64,000 bases of DNA, from contig NZ_CP157804.1 in the NCBI RefSeq assembly GCF_040112705.1, forward strand, positions 3,094,001-3,158,000. Direction: 5' to 3'. The position numbers were made by a program, and so were the translations under genes. The DNA is from Flagellimonas sp. MMG031 (GTDB lineage Bacteria > Bacteroidota > Bacteroidia > Flavobacteriales > Flavobacteriaceae). How positions within the stretch are numbered: position 1 is the stretch's first letter; the number at the start of each line of letters is the position of its first letter. The notes below the pieces were generated by a model. That model was not told where the DNA came from. It ran no database searches and worked only from the letters and a program-made list of their open reading frames with translations. Below are positions 34,693 to 43,108 of this stretch, piece after piece.

Positions 34693-35687
34693 AGGAATGG
34701 TTTGATTTATCCGAACAGGACAGAAGAGAAGTGATTGTTCAAACAAGTATTTTAAAAGGCCTTCCACAGGCGGCCATAGAAAAGGATTGGTGGGTGGTCG
34801 CTGTCCTTCGCACCCTATTCGAAACCAAATATTCAAACCATCTGGTTTTCAAAGGAGGTACATCCTTGAGCAAGGCATGGAGACTTATTGAGCGCTTTTC
34901 GGAGGACATAGATCTGGGTATGGATAAATCCTTTTTTGAATTTGAGGGAGATCTTTCCCGAAAACAGGTTAAAAAACTTAGAAAGGCATCATGCAAGTTT
35001 GTGAGCGAGATACTGCCACAAGATTTAGAGGATAAGCTTCATGAAATGGGCATCAAGGATTTTACCATCCATGTCCGCGATTTTGAAGAATCAGATACTG
35101 ATCCCTTGGCCATTGAAATCCGCTATAAGTCATTGGTCGACAAGGTTCCCTATTTAGAACCCAGAATACTGGTTGAAATAAGCTCCAGGTCACTTCGGGG
35201 ACCCTTTGAAAATAGAGAGGTTATATCGTTTATTGGGGAAATGTACAAAGGCCTATCCTTTGCTGATAAAGCCGTTTATATACCCACAGTTTTGCCTCAA
35301 CGCACATTTTTGGAAAAACTGTTCCTATTGCATGAGGAATTTCAGAAACCAAAAGAACGGGGACCAATAAGAGGTCATCGAATGACAAGGCATTTATATG
35401 ATGTATCCAGAATGATGGATACAGGATTTGGGGAATCGGCAATAAAGGACAAAGCATTGTACGACAAAATTGTGGCACACCGAGAAGTATATGCACGAAT
35501 ATCTTGGATCGATTATTCAAAGCATGGTTATAAAACTTTGAATTTCATTCCACCTGAAGAAGTTATGGCAGAATGGGAAGAAGATTATGCGGAGATGAAA
35601 GAGAGCATGTTCTATGGTAAAACGGAAAGCTTTCAAGATTTAATCAACAAGCTAACCGGCTTGAGAGATAGGTTTAATTCAGCCTAG
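34689..35687 (+). CDS. abiEii: AbiEii nucleotidyltransferase toxin
   Basis: 332 residues with the DNA-polymerase-beta-like NTase core: LVFKGGTSLSKAWRLIERFSEDIDLGMDKSFFEFEG, i.e. GGTSLSK and the catalytic SEDIDL. AbiEii toxins transfer nucleotides to tRNA acceptor ends and cause abortive infection. The full DUF1814 body is present (PTVLPQRTFLEKLFLLHEEF..., RHLYDVSRMM). Forms the AbiE phage-defence pair of this element. Confidence 0.93.
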   Translation: MKEWFDLSEQDRREVIVQTSILKGLPQAAIEKDWWVVAVLRTLFETKYSNHLVFKGGTSLSKAWRLIERFSEDIDLGMDKSFFEFEGDLSRKQVKKLRKASCKFVSEILPQDLEDKLHEMGIKDFTIHVRDFEESDTDPLAIEIRYKSLVDKVPYLEPRILVEISSRSLRGPFENREVISFIGEMYKGLSFADKAVYIPTVLPQRTFLEKLFLLHEEFQKPKERGPIRGHRMTRHLYDVSRMMDTGFGESAIKDKALYDKIVAHREVYARISWIDYSKHGYKTLNFIPPEEVMAEWEEDYAEMKESMFYGKTESFQDLINKLTGLRDRFNSA

Positions 35688-35792
35688 TTCATTTTGATTC
35701 CAATTGTTCTCAAATAGCCCAGAAACAGGACTCAAATGTTAAAGTAGCGTTGAAGTAGAGTCCCTTTCCGCGACAGCTGACTTTTGACCCCT

Positions 35793-35884
35793 TGAAACTA
35801 AGTGTCCTGTCTTATCTGTTGAAGTCGAACTGCATTCGATATTGCGCATAAAACAACCCGCTCATCAGCAAAAACTGCTTTCCT
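35793..35884. repeat. Relic copy of the 3' end of the P1B ATPase gene
   Basis: About 92 bp closely resemble 15202-15291: both have tgaaactaagtg, gaagtcgaac, gcattc, atattg and catcagcaaaaactgctt at the same order and spacing. At 15.2 kb this is the stop codon and last residues (leftward) of the metal ATPase gene. Here only the end survives, diverged, next to the integrase. It is not translated. Confidence 0.85.
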
Positions 35885-35924
35885 GAAAGGTATTCTAAAT
35901 AGAAATAACAATACCCCTACAGCT

Positions 35925-37199
35925 CTACCGTACAATTCTCAAATTGGGAACCCCACTGTTATCTTGAATTTTATGGCTGCTCTCATCCAATATGTTTTTC
36001 AATTGGGCCATGTCCTTACTGATTTTCTTTTCCACCACCCTTGCATACTTTTGGGTCGTAGAAAGCTTGGTATGCCCCAAGAGCTTGGAAACGGTCTCTA
36101 TGGGTACGTCGTTCATAAGGGTGATTGTTGTTGCAAAGGTATGTCTGGCCACATGGAACGTTAGGTGCTTATCAATATTTGCCCTTTGTGCAATGATCTT
36201 TAGGTATTGATTCACCTTTTGATTTGAGTACACAGGAAGAACAATATCTTCATTTTTGGGAAAATCCGCATACTTCTCCAAGATTTTCTTGGCTTTGGTC
36301 AATAGGGGGACCTTGACTTCGGTCTTGGTCTTTTGGCGCTTTACATCGATCCATAGTTCCCCATCGATGCCGGATACGATACCGTTGGGTTTGAGAAGTT
36401 TGATCTCAATGTAGCTCAGTCCAGTATAGCATGCAAAAAGGAAAATATCGCGGACCAGTTCCATCCCCTTTTCCTCGAATTTCAATTGGCCCAGTGCCAA
36501 GATTTCCTCCTCTTCCAGAAAAGCACTGTCATAATCCTCCATTTTCACTTTATAGAGGTTGAAGGGATTCTTGGGGATGCAATCAAATTTATAGGCCATG
36601 GTCACCAATTTCTTGAACCGTAGCATATGTTTCATGATGCCATTGTTGTTCAATGTTTGGAACGACTTGATGGGTTCGCAGTTCCGCAGGAAGTTTTCAA
36701 ATTCAATCAAAAAGGCATAGTCAATGGAGGCCAACCCAATATCGGGCACCCGATATTTTTTGGCAATGAAACATTTCAGGTAGGTCTCTGTAGAAGAATA
36801 GTTCTTGACTGTCCCTTTGGCCAGTTTGGGCAACTCATAGGTTCGGTTATACTCCAAAAGGTCCAATAGGGTGAGCATCACCTTGTCCTTCCCCAGATAT
36901 CTAAGCTTGATGGATTGTGCCGTTATAAAGTTGCTCTCCGCACAGAGTTGTCGGTGGCATTCCAGCAATTTTGCCCGGACGTCGTCCAAATATTTGTTGA
37001 CAACAACGGATTCACTGGCCCTATGGTCCATTTTTCCCAAAACAGGACACCATCGTTCTTCAAAAGTTGATCGATGGACACTGAGATCTGCATTTTTTCC
37101 TTTACATCTGATTCGGACATAAATTGGAAAACGTCCATCTTTTTTTCTTCCTGATTTTTTCAGCCAAAAACTGATACTGAAGGCGTTAGAGGTATTCAT
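35925..37199 (-). CDS. int: Tyrosine recombinase / integrase of the element
   Basis: 424 residues: an arm-type N-terminus (SISFWLKKSGRKKDGRFPIYVRIRCKGKNADLSVHRSTFEERW), a core-binding helical part and the catalytic domain. Catalytic residues: LTFHVARHTFAT (His-x-x-Arg), LLGHTKLSTTQKYARV (His and nucleophile Tyr). At the place of the first Arg the chain has FACYTGLSYIEI, Ser instead of Arg, as in the CTnDOT integrase. It drives excision and integration of the 1-37 kb element; it points towards the element and its start faces the right junction. Confidence 0.93.
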   Translation of the reverse strand: MNTSNAFSISFWLKKSGRKKDGRFPIYVRIRCKGKNADLSVHRSTFEERWCPVLGKMDHRASESVVVNKYLDDVRAKLLECHRQLCAESNFITAQSIKLRYLGKDKVMLTLLDLLEYNRTYELPKLAKGTVKNYSSTETYLKCFIAKKYRVPDIGLASIDYAFLIEFENFLRNCEPIKSFQTLNNNGIMKHMLRFKKLVTMAYKFDCIPKNPFNLYKVKMEDYDSAFLEEEEILALGQLKFEEKGMELVRDIFLFACYTGLSYIEIKLLKPNGIVSGIDGELWIDVKRQKTKTEVKVPLLTKAKKILEKYADFPKNEDIVLPVYSNQKVNQYLKIIAQRANIDKHLTFHVARHTFATTITLMNDVPIETVSKLLGHTKLSTTQKYARVVEKKISKDMAQLKNILDESSHKIQDNSGVPNLRIVR

Positions 37200-37800
37200 G
37201 TGTTCTCGCTTTAAGTTAAACTTTGGATTAAGCGAAAGTCAAATCACACGAAAAATCAATTACAGAAGTACAATTTAGGGAATTTTTCCCGACAAAAATA
37301 GGACACTCTATAGGACATCCTCATCGATGGTTTCAGATGGAAATAAAAAAAACCAGAAAAAATTAATTTTCTGGTTTTCAATTAATTAAGGTTTTACTTA
37401 GTGTCATAAAACCATGGTTCGTCGGGATGACTGAACCATCCATATGATTGTAAGTTGTTGTTAATCAACAACTAGCACCAATATTATAAATCCTGCACAC
37501 CTTATTGCACATTTCTGTAAGGATTGAGCATAGGAACATGTCCTCAAAGAATAAAAATAATCAAAACTCGTCAAAAAGTACCGTTTTTTTTAAAACGAAA
37601 TCCATGTTATTTCAAATCTGGATAATCATTCCAAATTAAATGCTGAATCACTTTTTGATCGAAACGCCGAAAGTATTTTACCCGTCTTGCCTTATAAGTC
37701 TAGTCTCCTCCATACTATTTGCATTTATGATCAACGGAATTCGATACAGTCCTTTATTTCCTGTAATAGTAGAATAAAAACTAAATATAAGCTCATTGAA
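37200..37800. other. Intergenic region with a candidate attachment site
   Basis: 600 bp between the integrase and galM. Besides the terminator it holds arms atggttc (37414-37420) and gaaccat (37433-37439) around gtcgggatgact (37421-37432), and agttgttg/caacaact (37453-37460/37466-37473). The core cgtcgggatgactg equals the reverse complement of the 3' end of a Bacteroidota proline-type tRNA (…CAGTCATCCCGAC). It is not a full tRNA gene, which suits an att site left by integration into a tRNA gene. Confidence 0.4.
37349..37378. terminator. AT-rich terminator hairpin
   Basis: Perfect 12-bp arms aaaaccagaaaa (37349-37360) and ttttctggtttt (37367-37378) with a 6-nt loop, A run on the left side. 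Usable by leftward transcripts of the galactose operon or by rightward ones. Confidence 0.7.
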
Positions 37801-38868
37801 TCAATGGCTTGAAAGCTTAAACAGCGTTCTTGAAAAATAAGTTTCCTCCGGCTTTAAGGTAACCGTTGGAAAATGCGTATGATTAGGAGTATCAGGAAAA
37901 TGTTGTGTTTCCAAACAAAAACCGCATCGATTTGAATAAGAGCTCTCCGATTTGCCAGGTAATTTCACGTCCAAAAAGTTTCCGCTATAAAATTGAATTC
38001 CTGGTTCCGATGTATAGACCTGTAAAAAGCGACCTGATTTACCGTGATATGCCGAAGCAGCCAATTGAAATTTATTTTCAGCTGTGTTGAGCGACCAACA
38101 ATGATCATATCCGTTTCCAAAACTTAACTGTTCATGATGCTTCTCTATGTCCTTCCCTATCAACTTGGGTTTTCTAAAATCAAACGGGGTTCCGCAAACA
38201 TCACGAAGTTCACCTGTAGGAACCAATTCGTCATCCACTGGAAGAAAACTATCGGCATTCAAAAAGATTTCATGGTCCAAAACGGGACTACAAAGGTTAC
38301 CTGATAGATTAAAATAGCTATGTTGGGTTAGATTTACTATAGTAGGCCTATCTGTTTTTGCCAAGTACCGAACATCAAGTTCATTGGTATCCAATAGTGT
38401 ATATGTTACGGTTACCTGCAGTTTGCCAGGGTAGCCTTCCTCTCCGTGAGGACTGGTATATGATAATTCCAAAGCGGTACCTTTGGATGTATCCAATACC
38501 GATATATCCCAAAACACTTTATCGAACCCCTTAAAACCACCATGGAGATGGTGCTTTCCATGGTTTTTACATAACGTAAAGGTGTTGCCGTCAAGGGTAA
38601 ATTGTCCATTGGCAATCCGATTGCCATATCTGCCGATCAATGCACCTAAAAAAGGATTTTCGGTCAGGTATTGCATGGGGTCATCAAAACTGAGAACCAC
38701 ATTCTCAAATTTTCCTTGTTTGTCCGGGGCTGTCCAACGGCTAATGATTCCACCGTAGTTCAGCACATCCACTTCCATCCCGTTTTTGTTGGCCAAAGTG
38801 TATTTCCTGACTTCCCTTCCTTGAAACATACCTGAAACCGTCATAACATCCTGGTTTGCCATTCCCAT
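37801..38868 (-). CDS. galM: Aldose 1-epimerase
   Basis: 355 residues: GMFQGREVRKYTLANKNGMEVDVLNYGGIISRW, FLGALIGRYGNRIANGQF, NHGKHHLHGGFKGFDKVFWD (catalytic His), LNLTQHSYFNLSG, DHCWSL, GIQFYSGNFLD and CLETQHFPDTPNHTHFP. Interconverts alpha- and beta-galactose for galactokinase. Cytoplasmic, no signal. It is the last gene of the galactose operon and overlaps galE by 28 bp if the first ATG is used; ATG 38862 and ATG 38844 are alternatives. Confidence 0.95.
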   Translation of the reverse strand: MGMANQDVMTVSGMFQGREVRKYTLANKNGMEVDVLNYGGIISRWTAPDKQGKFENVVLSFDDPMQYLTENPFLGALIGRYGNRIANGQFTLDGNTFTLCKNHGKHHLHGGFKGFDKVFWDISVLDTSKGTALELSYTSPHGEEGYPGKLQVTVTYTLLDTNELDVRYLAKTDRPTIVNLTQHSYFNLSGNLCSPVLDHEIFLNADSFLPVDDELVPTGELRDVCGTPFDFRKPKLIGKDIEKHHEQLSFGNGYDHCWSLNTAENKFQLAASAYHGKSGRFLQVYTSEPGIQFYSGNFLDVKLPGKSESSYSNRCGFCLETQHFPDTPNHTHFPTVTLKPEETYFSRTLFKLSSH

Positions 38869-39854
38869 GCCGTTTTTATTGCATAATCAATGTCGTGTTC
38901 CGCCTTCCAACCCAATATTTCATTTGCCCTTGTGGTATTCGCATAGGCCTGTACCACATCACCAGCTCTTCTATCGATAATTTCATAGTTCAGTTTTTTG
39001 CCGGAAATACGTTCAAAACTTTGGATCACCTCCAATACCGAACTTCCTTTTCCCGTTCCTAAATTGAAGACTTCATAATCGCTGTCATTTTTACCTTCCA
39101 AAAGCCGTAACAATGCAACCACATGTGCTCGGGCGAGATCGACAACATATATATAATCCCTGATACAGGTTCCGTCTTTTGTGGGATAATCGTTACCAAA
39201 AACTGAAAGCTGGGCCCTTAGGCCCGCACCGGTCTGTGTTATAAAAGGCACTAAGTTTTGGGGCATACCAATGGGCAGTTCGCCGATTTTACCGGAAGGA
39301 TGGGCTCCGATCGGATTAAAATACCGCAGTGCTATGGCGTTGAGCATTGGGCACACCTTACAGGTATCACGAATAATTTCCTCGCTCACTTGCTTGGTAT
39401 TGCCATAAGGGGACTCCGCTGGTTTTACCTGGGCATCCTCGGAAATTGGCATCTCATCGGCCTGACCATATACCGTACAGGAGCTACTAAAAATGAAACT
39501 GCCTTTCCGTCGCTTCTTCAGTTCCTGAAGAATATTGATTAAGCTAACCAAATTATTCTCGTAATATAAAAGTGGTTCATCAACACTTTCACCAACAGCC
39601 TTGGAGGCAGCAAAATGAATCACACCTTCAATATCGGTGTATTTCTGAAAAAACAATCGGACCTTTGCTTTGTCCCTCAGGTCAAACTCCTCAAAAAAGG
39701 GTCGCATTCCCGTGATGTTTTCGATGCCGTCCAAAACATCCAATGAGGCATTGGAAAGATTGTCCACGACTACAACCTCATAACCATCATTTTGAAGTTC
39801 AACAACGGTATGGGAACCTATAAAGCCCAGTCCCCCTGTTACAAGTATTTTCAT
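38841..39854 (-). CDS. galE: UDP-glucose 4-epimerase
   Basis: 337 residues. NAD-binding MKILVTGGLGFIGSHTVVEL, VVVVDNLSNAS, catalytic FSSSCTVYG with YGNTKQVSEEI (Tyr-x-x-x-Lys), and the substrate site RYFNPIGAHPSGKIGE. Length normal. Converts UDP-galactose to UDP-glucose. 4 bp overlap with the FGE gene stop region, which fits an operon. Confidence 0.97.
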   Translation of the reverse strand: MKILVTGGLGFIGSHTVVELQNDGYEVVVVDNLSNASLDVLDGIENITGMRPFFEEFDLRDKAKVRLFFQKYTDIEGVIHFAASKAVGESVDEPLLYYENNLVSLINILQELKKRRKGSFIFSSSCTVYGQADEMPISEDAQVKPAESPYGNTKQVSEEIIRDTCKVCPMLNAIALRYFNPIGAHPSGKIGELPIGMPQNLVPFITQTGAGLRAQLSVFGNDYPTKDGTCIRDYIYVVDLARAHVVALLRLLEGKNDSDYEVFNLGTGKGSSVLEVIQSFERISGKKLNYEIIDRRAGDVVQAYANTTRANEILGWKAEHDIDYAIKTAWEWQTRML

Positions 39855-40975
39855 TTTTTGATTTTTGAGATTGACTTCACTGTCCTGAACCCCAAATGCT
39901 CCATTCCAGAATCCGGACTGGTGGCCATGCGAGCTGAAATTCTATAGCTGGCACAATATGAGGCACTGCAGAGGAAAGACCCTCCTTTAATTACACGTTC
40001 CTTGACATAAGTATTGTTCGGGTTGAATGCATTTGTTGCTCCTTTTGGGTTTTGGTCCACCTCTCCATTCGACGCTAGTGTTTGATAGTAATTGGTGTTA
40101 TACCAATCACTGGTCCATTCCCAAACGTTGCCGGCCATATCATAAAGACCAAAATCGTTTCTAGGATAACTCATAACAGGGGCACTGTTCTCAAAACCGT
40201 CTTCCATCGTGTTCTTTACTGGAAACTCCCCTTCCCAGGAATTGGCGAAGAAGCTCAATTGGGAATGGTCATTACCCCAGAAAAAAATACTTTCTTCCAT
40301 TCCAGCACGGGCAGCATATTCCCATTCTGCCTCCGTTGGTAATCTGCGTCCCGCCCATTTGCAATAGGCTTGGGCATCTTCATAAGCTATGTGTACCACG
40401 GGATGGTCTTCCTTGCCTTCGATACTGCTTCCAGGACCATTGGGTTCTTTCCATTTCGCGCCCATTTTCCATTCCCACCACTGTGAATAATCATAAAGGT
40501 TGGGTACACTTGATTTTGTTTTTTTGAATACTAAAGACCCTGGCTGTAAAATAGAGTCATGGGGTTTGGGGGTCCCTTCAGGAAGTTGTTGTTTCAATTC
40601 TTCCCAATCTATCTCACGTTCGGCAACCGTCACATAACCAGTTTCTTCTACAAATCTTGAAAATTGGGCGTTGGTCACTTCATGGATGTCCATGAAAAAA
40701 CCATCTACCGCCACTTGGTGTACTGGTTTCTCATGGGCCATGGCCATCTTATCCGAAGCCACCGCACCTTGGTAAAATATACCTCCAGGAATCCAAACCA
40801 TACCATCAGGGGTTTCCAAGCTTTTGGGTTGATCCATCATTATATCGATGCTGATATTGGATTGACCCTCCTTTGGCACCGTATCTTTTTCTTTCTTCCC
40901 ATTGCACCCTATCGCCATCAATAATGTGGCCAATATGGTGCAAGACGGAACAAGTGAACGTTTTTTTTGTATCAT
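39851..40975 (-). CDS. Formylglycine-generating enzyme family lipoprotein
   Basis: 374 residues. Lipoprotein signal VPSCTILATLLMAIGCNGKK, then a full SUMF1/FGE domain: MVWIPGGIFYQGAV, HEKPVHQVAVDGFFMDIHEVTNAQF, CKWAGRRLPTEAEWEYAARAG, NVWEWTSDWYN and at the end GGSFLCSASYCASYRISARMATSPDSGMEHLGFRTV. The Cys pair (C-x4-C) matches the two catalytic Cys of aerobic FGE, which oxidises the Cys in CxPSR of sulfatases to formylglycine. An exported position is unusual for maturation; the four sulfatases in this locus are likely clients. Confidence 0.88.
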   Translation of the reverse strand: MIQKKRSLVPSCTILATLLMAIGCNGKKEKDTVPKEGQSNISIDIMMDQPKSLETPDGMVWIPGGIFYQGAVASDKMAMAHEKPVHQVAVDGFFMDIHEVTNAQFSRFVEETGYVTVAEREIDWEELKQQLPEGTPKPHDSILQPGSLVFKKTKSSVPNLYDYSQWWEWKMGAKWKEPNGPGSSIEGKEDHPVVHIAYEDAQAYCKWAGRRLPTEAEWEYAARAGMEESIFFWGNDHSQLSFFANSWEGEFPVKNTMEDGFENSAPVMSYPRNDFGLYDMAGNVWEWTSDWYNTNYYQTLASNGEVDQNPKGATNAFNPNNTYVKERVIKGGSFLCSASYCASYRISARMATSPDSGMEHLGFRTVKSISKIKK

Positions 40976-41011
40976 CAGTTTTATCTATTATTTTTTCCTA
41001 TTTGCATATGC

Positions 41012-42022
41012 TCAATTAGTGGTTTCCCTAAGCAATAATTCGGGTTTAATGACCATATTTTGGATTTTTCCGTACCCCTTTGTCAATCTGCCCCTCAATA
41101 ATTCAAAGGCCATTGATCCCATTTTCTCCGCTTGTTGTGACACCACACTTAACGCAGGAAAAGCGGACTGCGCCATAGGACCATCTGTAAACCCTATAAT
41201 TGAGATCTCCCCCGGTACCTGATAGCCCAATTGCTTCAGGGTATTTAACGCATAGACGGCCGAAAGCTCATCCGCGGCAAGGATTCCATCCAATTTATAT
41301 TCCTTCATTCCTTTGGCCAAAATGCTTTTGAAATTTCGATAGCTACCGAATTCTATACTACAGGGCTTTTTATTAAAGAGCCCATGCTCTTTCAGTGCCT
41401 TCCGATACCCTCTTTTTCTGGCCCGACCCACACTGGTGCCTGAAATTGATGATAAGAACCCTATGGAATTGCAGCCTGAATTGCATAAATGTTGCGTTGC
41501 TTTGAAGGCCCCCTGAAAATCATCGATAGAAACAGAATCCAAAGCAAGTTCATGATATATCCGATCAAACATCACAATTGGCATTCCGTGACCCATAACC
41601 CGCTCCACAGTACCATAATCGTTGTTTTTTTGTGTTCCCTTTGAAAAGGAAATCAGAATCCCATCCACACAATGGTTGACCAGACTGATTAGATTTTTGA
41701 TTTCATTTGCCTTTCTATCGTTTGAAAACGTAACTAAGACGGTGAAACCATGGTTTGAAGCCTCCCTTTCGATTCCGTGCAACACTTTAGCGAAAAAATC
41801 ATCAATGACATTGGGTACGATAACACCAATTGTTTTCGTCTGTTTTGATTTCAAGCTTCGCGCATAGTGGTTGGGAACATAGCCCATGGATTCAGCCATT
41901 TTCCTTACACGACTTTTTGTCTCCCTGCTTATCTCGGGACTATCGGACAAGGCTTTGGATATTGTGGACGGTGAAACTTTCAGAATTGCCGCCAGATCTT
42001 TTATACCGGTTATGGCTGCCAT
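41012..42022 (-). CDS. LacI-family transcriptional regulator
   Basis: 336 residues: N-terminal HTH GIKDLAAILKVSPSTISKALSDSPEISRETKSRVRKMAESMGYVPNHYARSLKSKQTKTIGVIVPN, hinge included, then a periplasmic-binding-like sensor domain ending LRETTN. Lies inside the galactose operon between galT and the FGE gene, so it probably senses a galactose-derived effector and controls this locus. No operator could be identified with confidence. Confidence 0.93.
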   Translation of the reverse strand: MAAITGIKDLAAILKVSPSTISKALSDSPEISRETKSRVRKMAESMGYVPNHYARSLKSKQTKTIGVIVPNVIDDFFAKVLHGIEREASNHGFTVLVTFSNDRKANEIKNLISLVNHCVDGILISFSKGTQKNNDYGTVERVMGHGMPIVMFDRIYHELALDSVSIDDFQGAFKATQHLCNSGCNSIGFLSSISGTSVGRARKRGYRKALKEHGLFNKKPCSIEFGSYRNFKSILAKGMKEYKLDGILAADELSAVYALNTLKQLGYQVPGEISIIGFTDGPMAQSAFPALSVVSQQAEKMGSMAFELLRGRLTKGYGKIQNMVIKPELLLRETTN

Positions 42023-42026
42023 TATT

Positions 42027-43073
42027 TTAGTTAGTTTTTAAAGTATAGTGGGTATTTGAAAGCCCCAATAAGGTCGATGCCGCTTGTTCCGCCGTAATAT
42101 CCCTTTGCGGATTGGCGAACATTTCATATCCGACCATAAACTTCTTGACCGTTGCAGATCGCAGCAATGGTGGATAGAATGACATGTGGAAATGCCACTC
42201 TTGATGGTCTTTTCCATCCGTTGGTGCTTGATGTATGCCAGATGAATATGGAAATGAAATCTCAAATAAATTATCATACTTTATGGTGACCACTTTAATG
42301 ATTTCAGCAAAACTACTTCTTTCAGCATTTGAAAGCTGTGCAATGTTCTGGTAGTGTTTTTTTGGGGCGATCATAACCTCAAATGGCCATACGGCCCAAA
42401 ACGGAACAAGGGCGATAAAGTCTTCGTTTTGGAAGATTATTCGTTCATCGGCCTCTATTTCTTGTATGAGGTAATCCTGCAATAGACTTCCGCCATTTTT
42501 CTCCCAGTGATGAAGCTGTCGCATTGACTTTTTTTCTACCTCCAAGGGGATTGAATTTTGGGCCCATACTTGGCCGTGGGGGTGGGGGTTACTACAGCCC
42601 ATAATGGCACCCTTGTTCTCAAATATTTGGACATGGTTGATATTCTTTTCCTCTCCCAGTGACTTATACTCTTTTTGCCAAAGTTGAACGACTTTTTCGA
42701 TATCTTCAGTTTTCATTAAGGGCAGGGTCAGAGAATGGTCAGGCGAAAAACATATTACCTTACAGATGCCACTTTCCCCCTTGGATATCAACAGCCCTTC
42801 TTCTATTTCAGTCGTAGGAGTGTCCTCTATTAAAGCAGAGTAATCATTGGTGAAAGAATAGACCGAATCATAATTTGGATTGGTGCTTCCACCGGCACGC
42901 ATATTTCCGGGACACAAGTAACAATTGGCATCATAGACCTCAGTTTTAGGAGAAGCTTTTTGTTCTTGCTTTCCCTGCCAAGGTCGCTTGGTCCGATGGG
43001 GAGAAACCAAAATCCATTCTCCAGTCAGGATATTGTATCTTTTATGTGTGTGTTTATTAAGTTTATTTGTCAT
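42027..43073 (-). CDS. galT: Galactose-1-phosphate uridylyltransferase
   Basis: 348 residues: YNILTGEWILVSPHRTKRPWQGKQE, zinc-site CYLCPGNMRAGG, NDYSALIEDTP, and the active site CSNPHPHGQVWAQNSIP (HPHGQ with nucleophilic His), then EWHFHMSFYPPLLRSATVKKFMVGYEMFANPQRDITAEQAA. Transfers UMP from UDP-glucose to galactose-1-phosphate. The ATG at 43073 is used; the start at 43088 is a TTG. 4 bp lie between it and lacI. Confidence 0.95.
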   Translation of the reverse strand: MTNKLNKHTHKRYNILTGEWILVSPHRTKRPWQGKQEQKASPKTEVYDANCYLCPGNMRAGGSTNPNYDSVYSFTNDYSALIEDTPTTEIEEGLLISKGESGICKVICFSPDHSLTLPLMKTEDIEKVVQLWQKEYKSLGEEKNINHVQIFENKGAIMGCSNPHPHGQVWAQNSIPLEVEKKSMRQLHHWEKNGGSLLQDYLIQEIEADERIIFQNEDFIALVPFWAVWPFEVMIAPKKHYQNIAQLSNAERSSFAEIIKVVTIKYDNLFEISFPYSSGIHQAPTDGKDHQEWHFHMSFYPPLLRSATVKKFMVGYEMFANPQRDITAEQAASTLLGLSNTHYTLKTN

Positions 43074-43108
43074 ATCGAAATCTGTCAATTGTTAATATCG
43101 CTTATGAA

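Noticed and set aside
37421..37434. Possible complete tRNA gene
   Set aside because: Only about 14 bases match a tRNA 3' end; no acceptor, anticodon or D arm can be folded around them.
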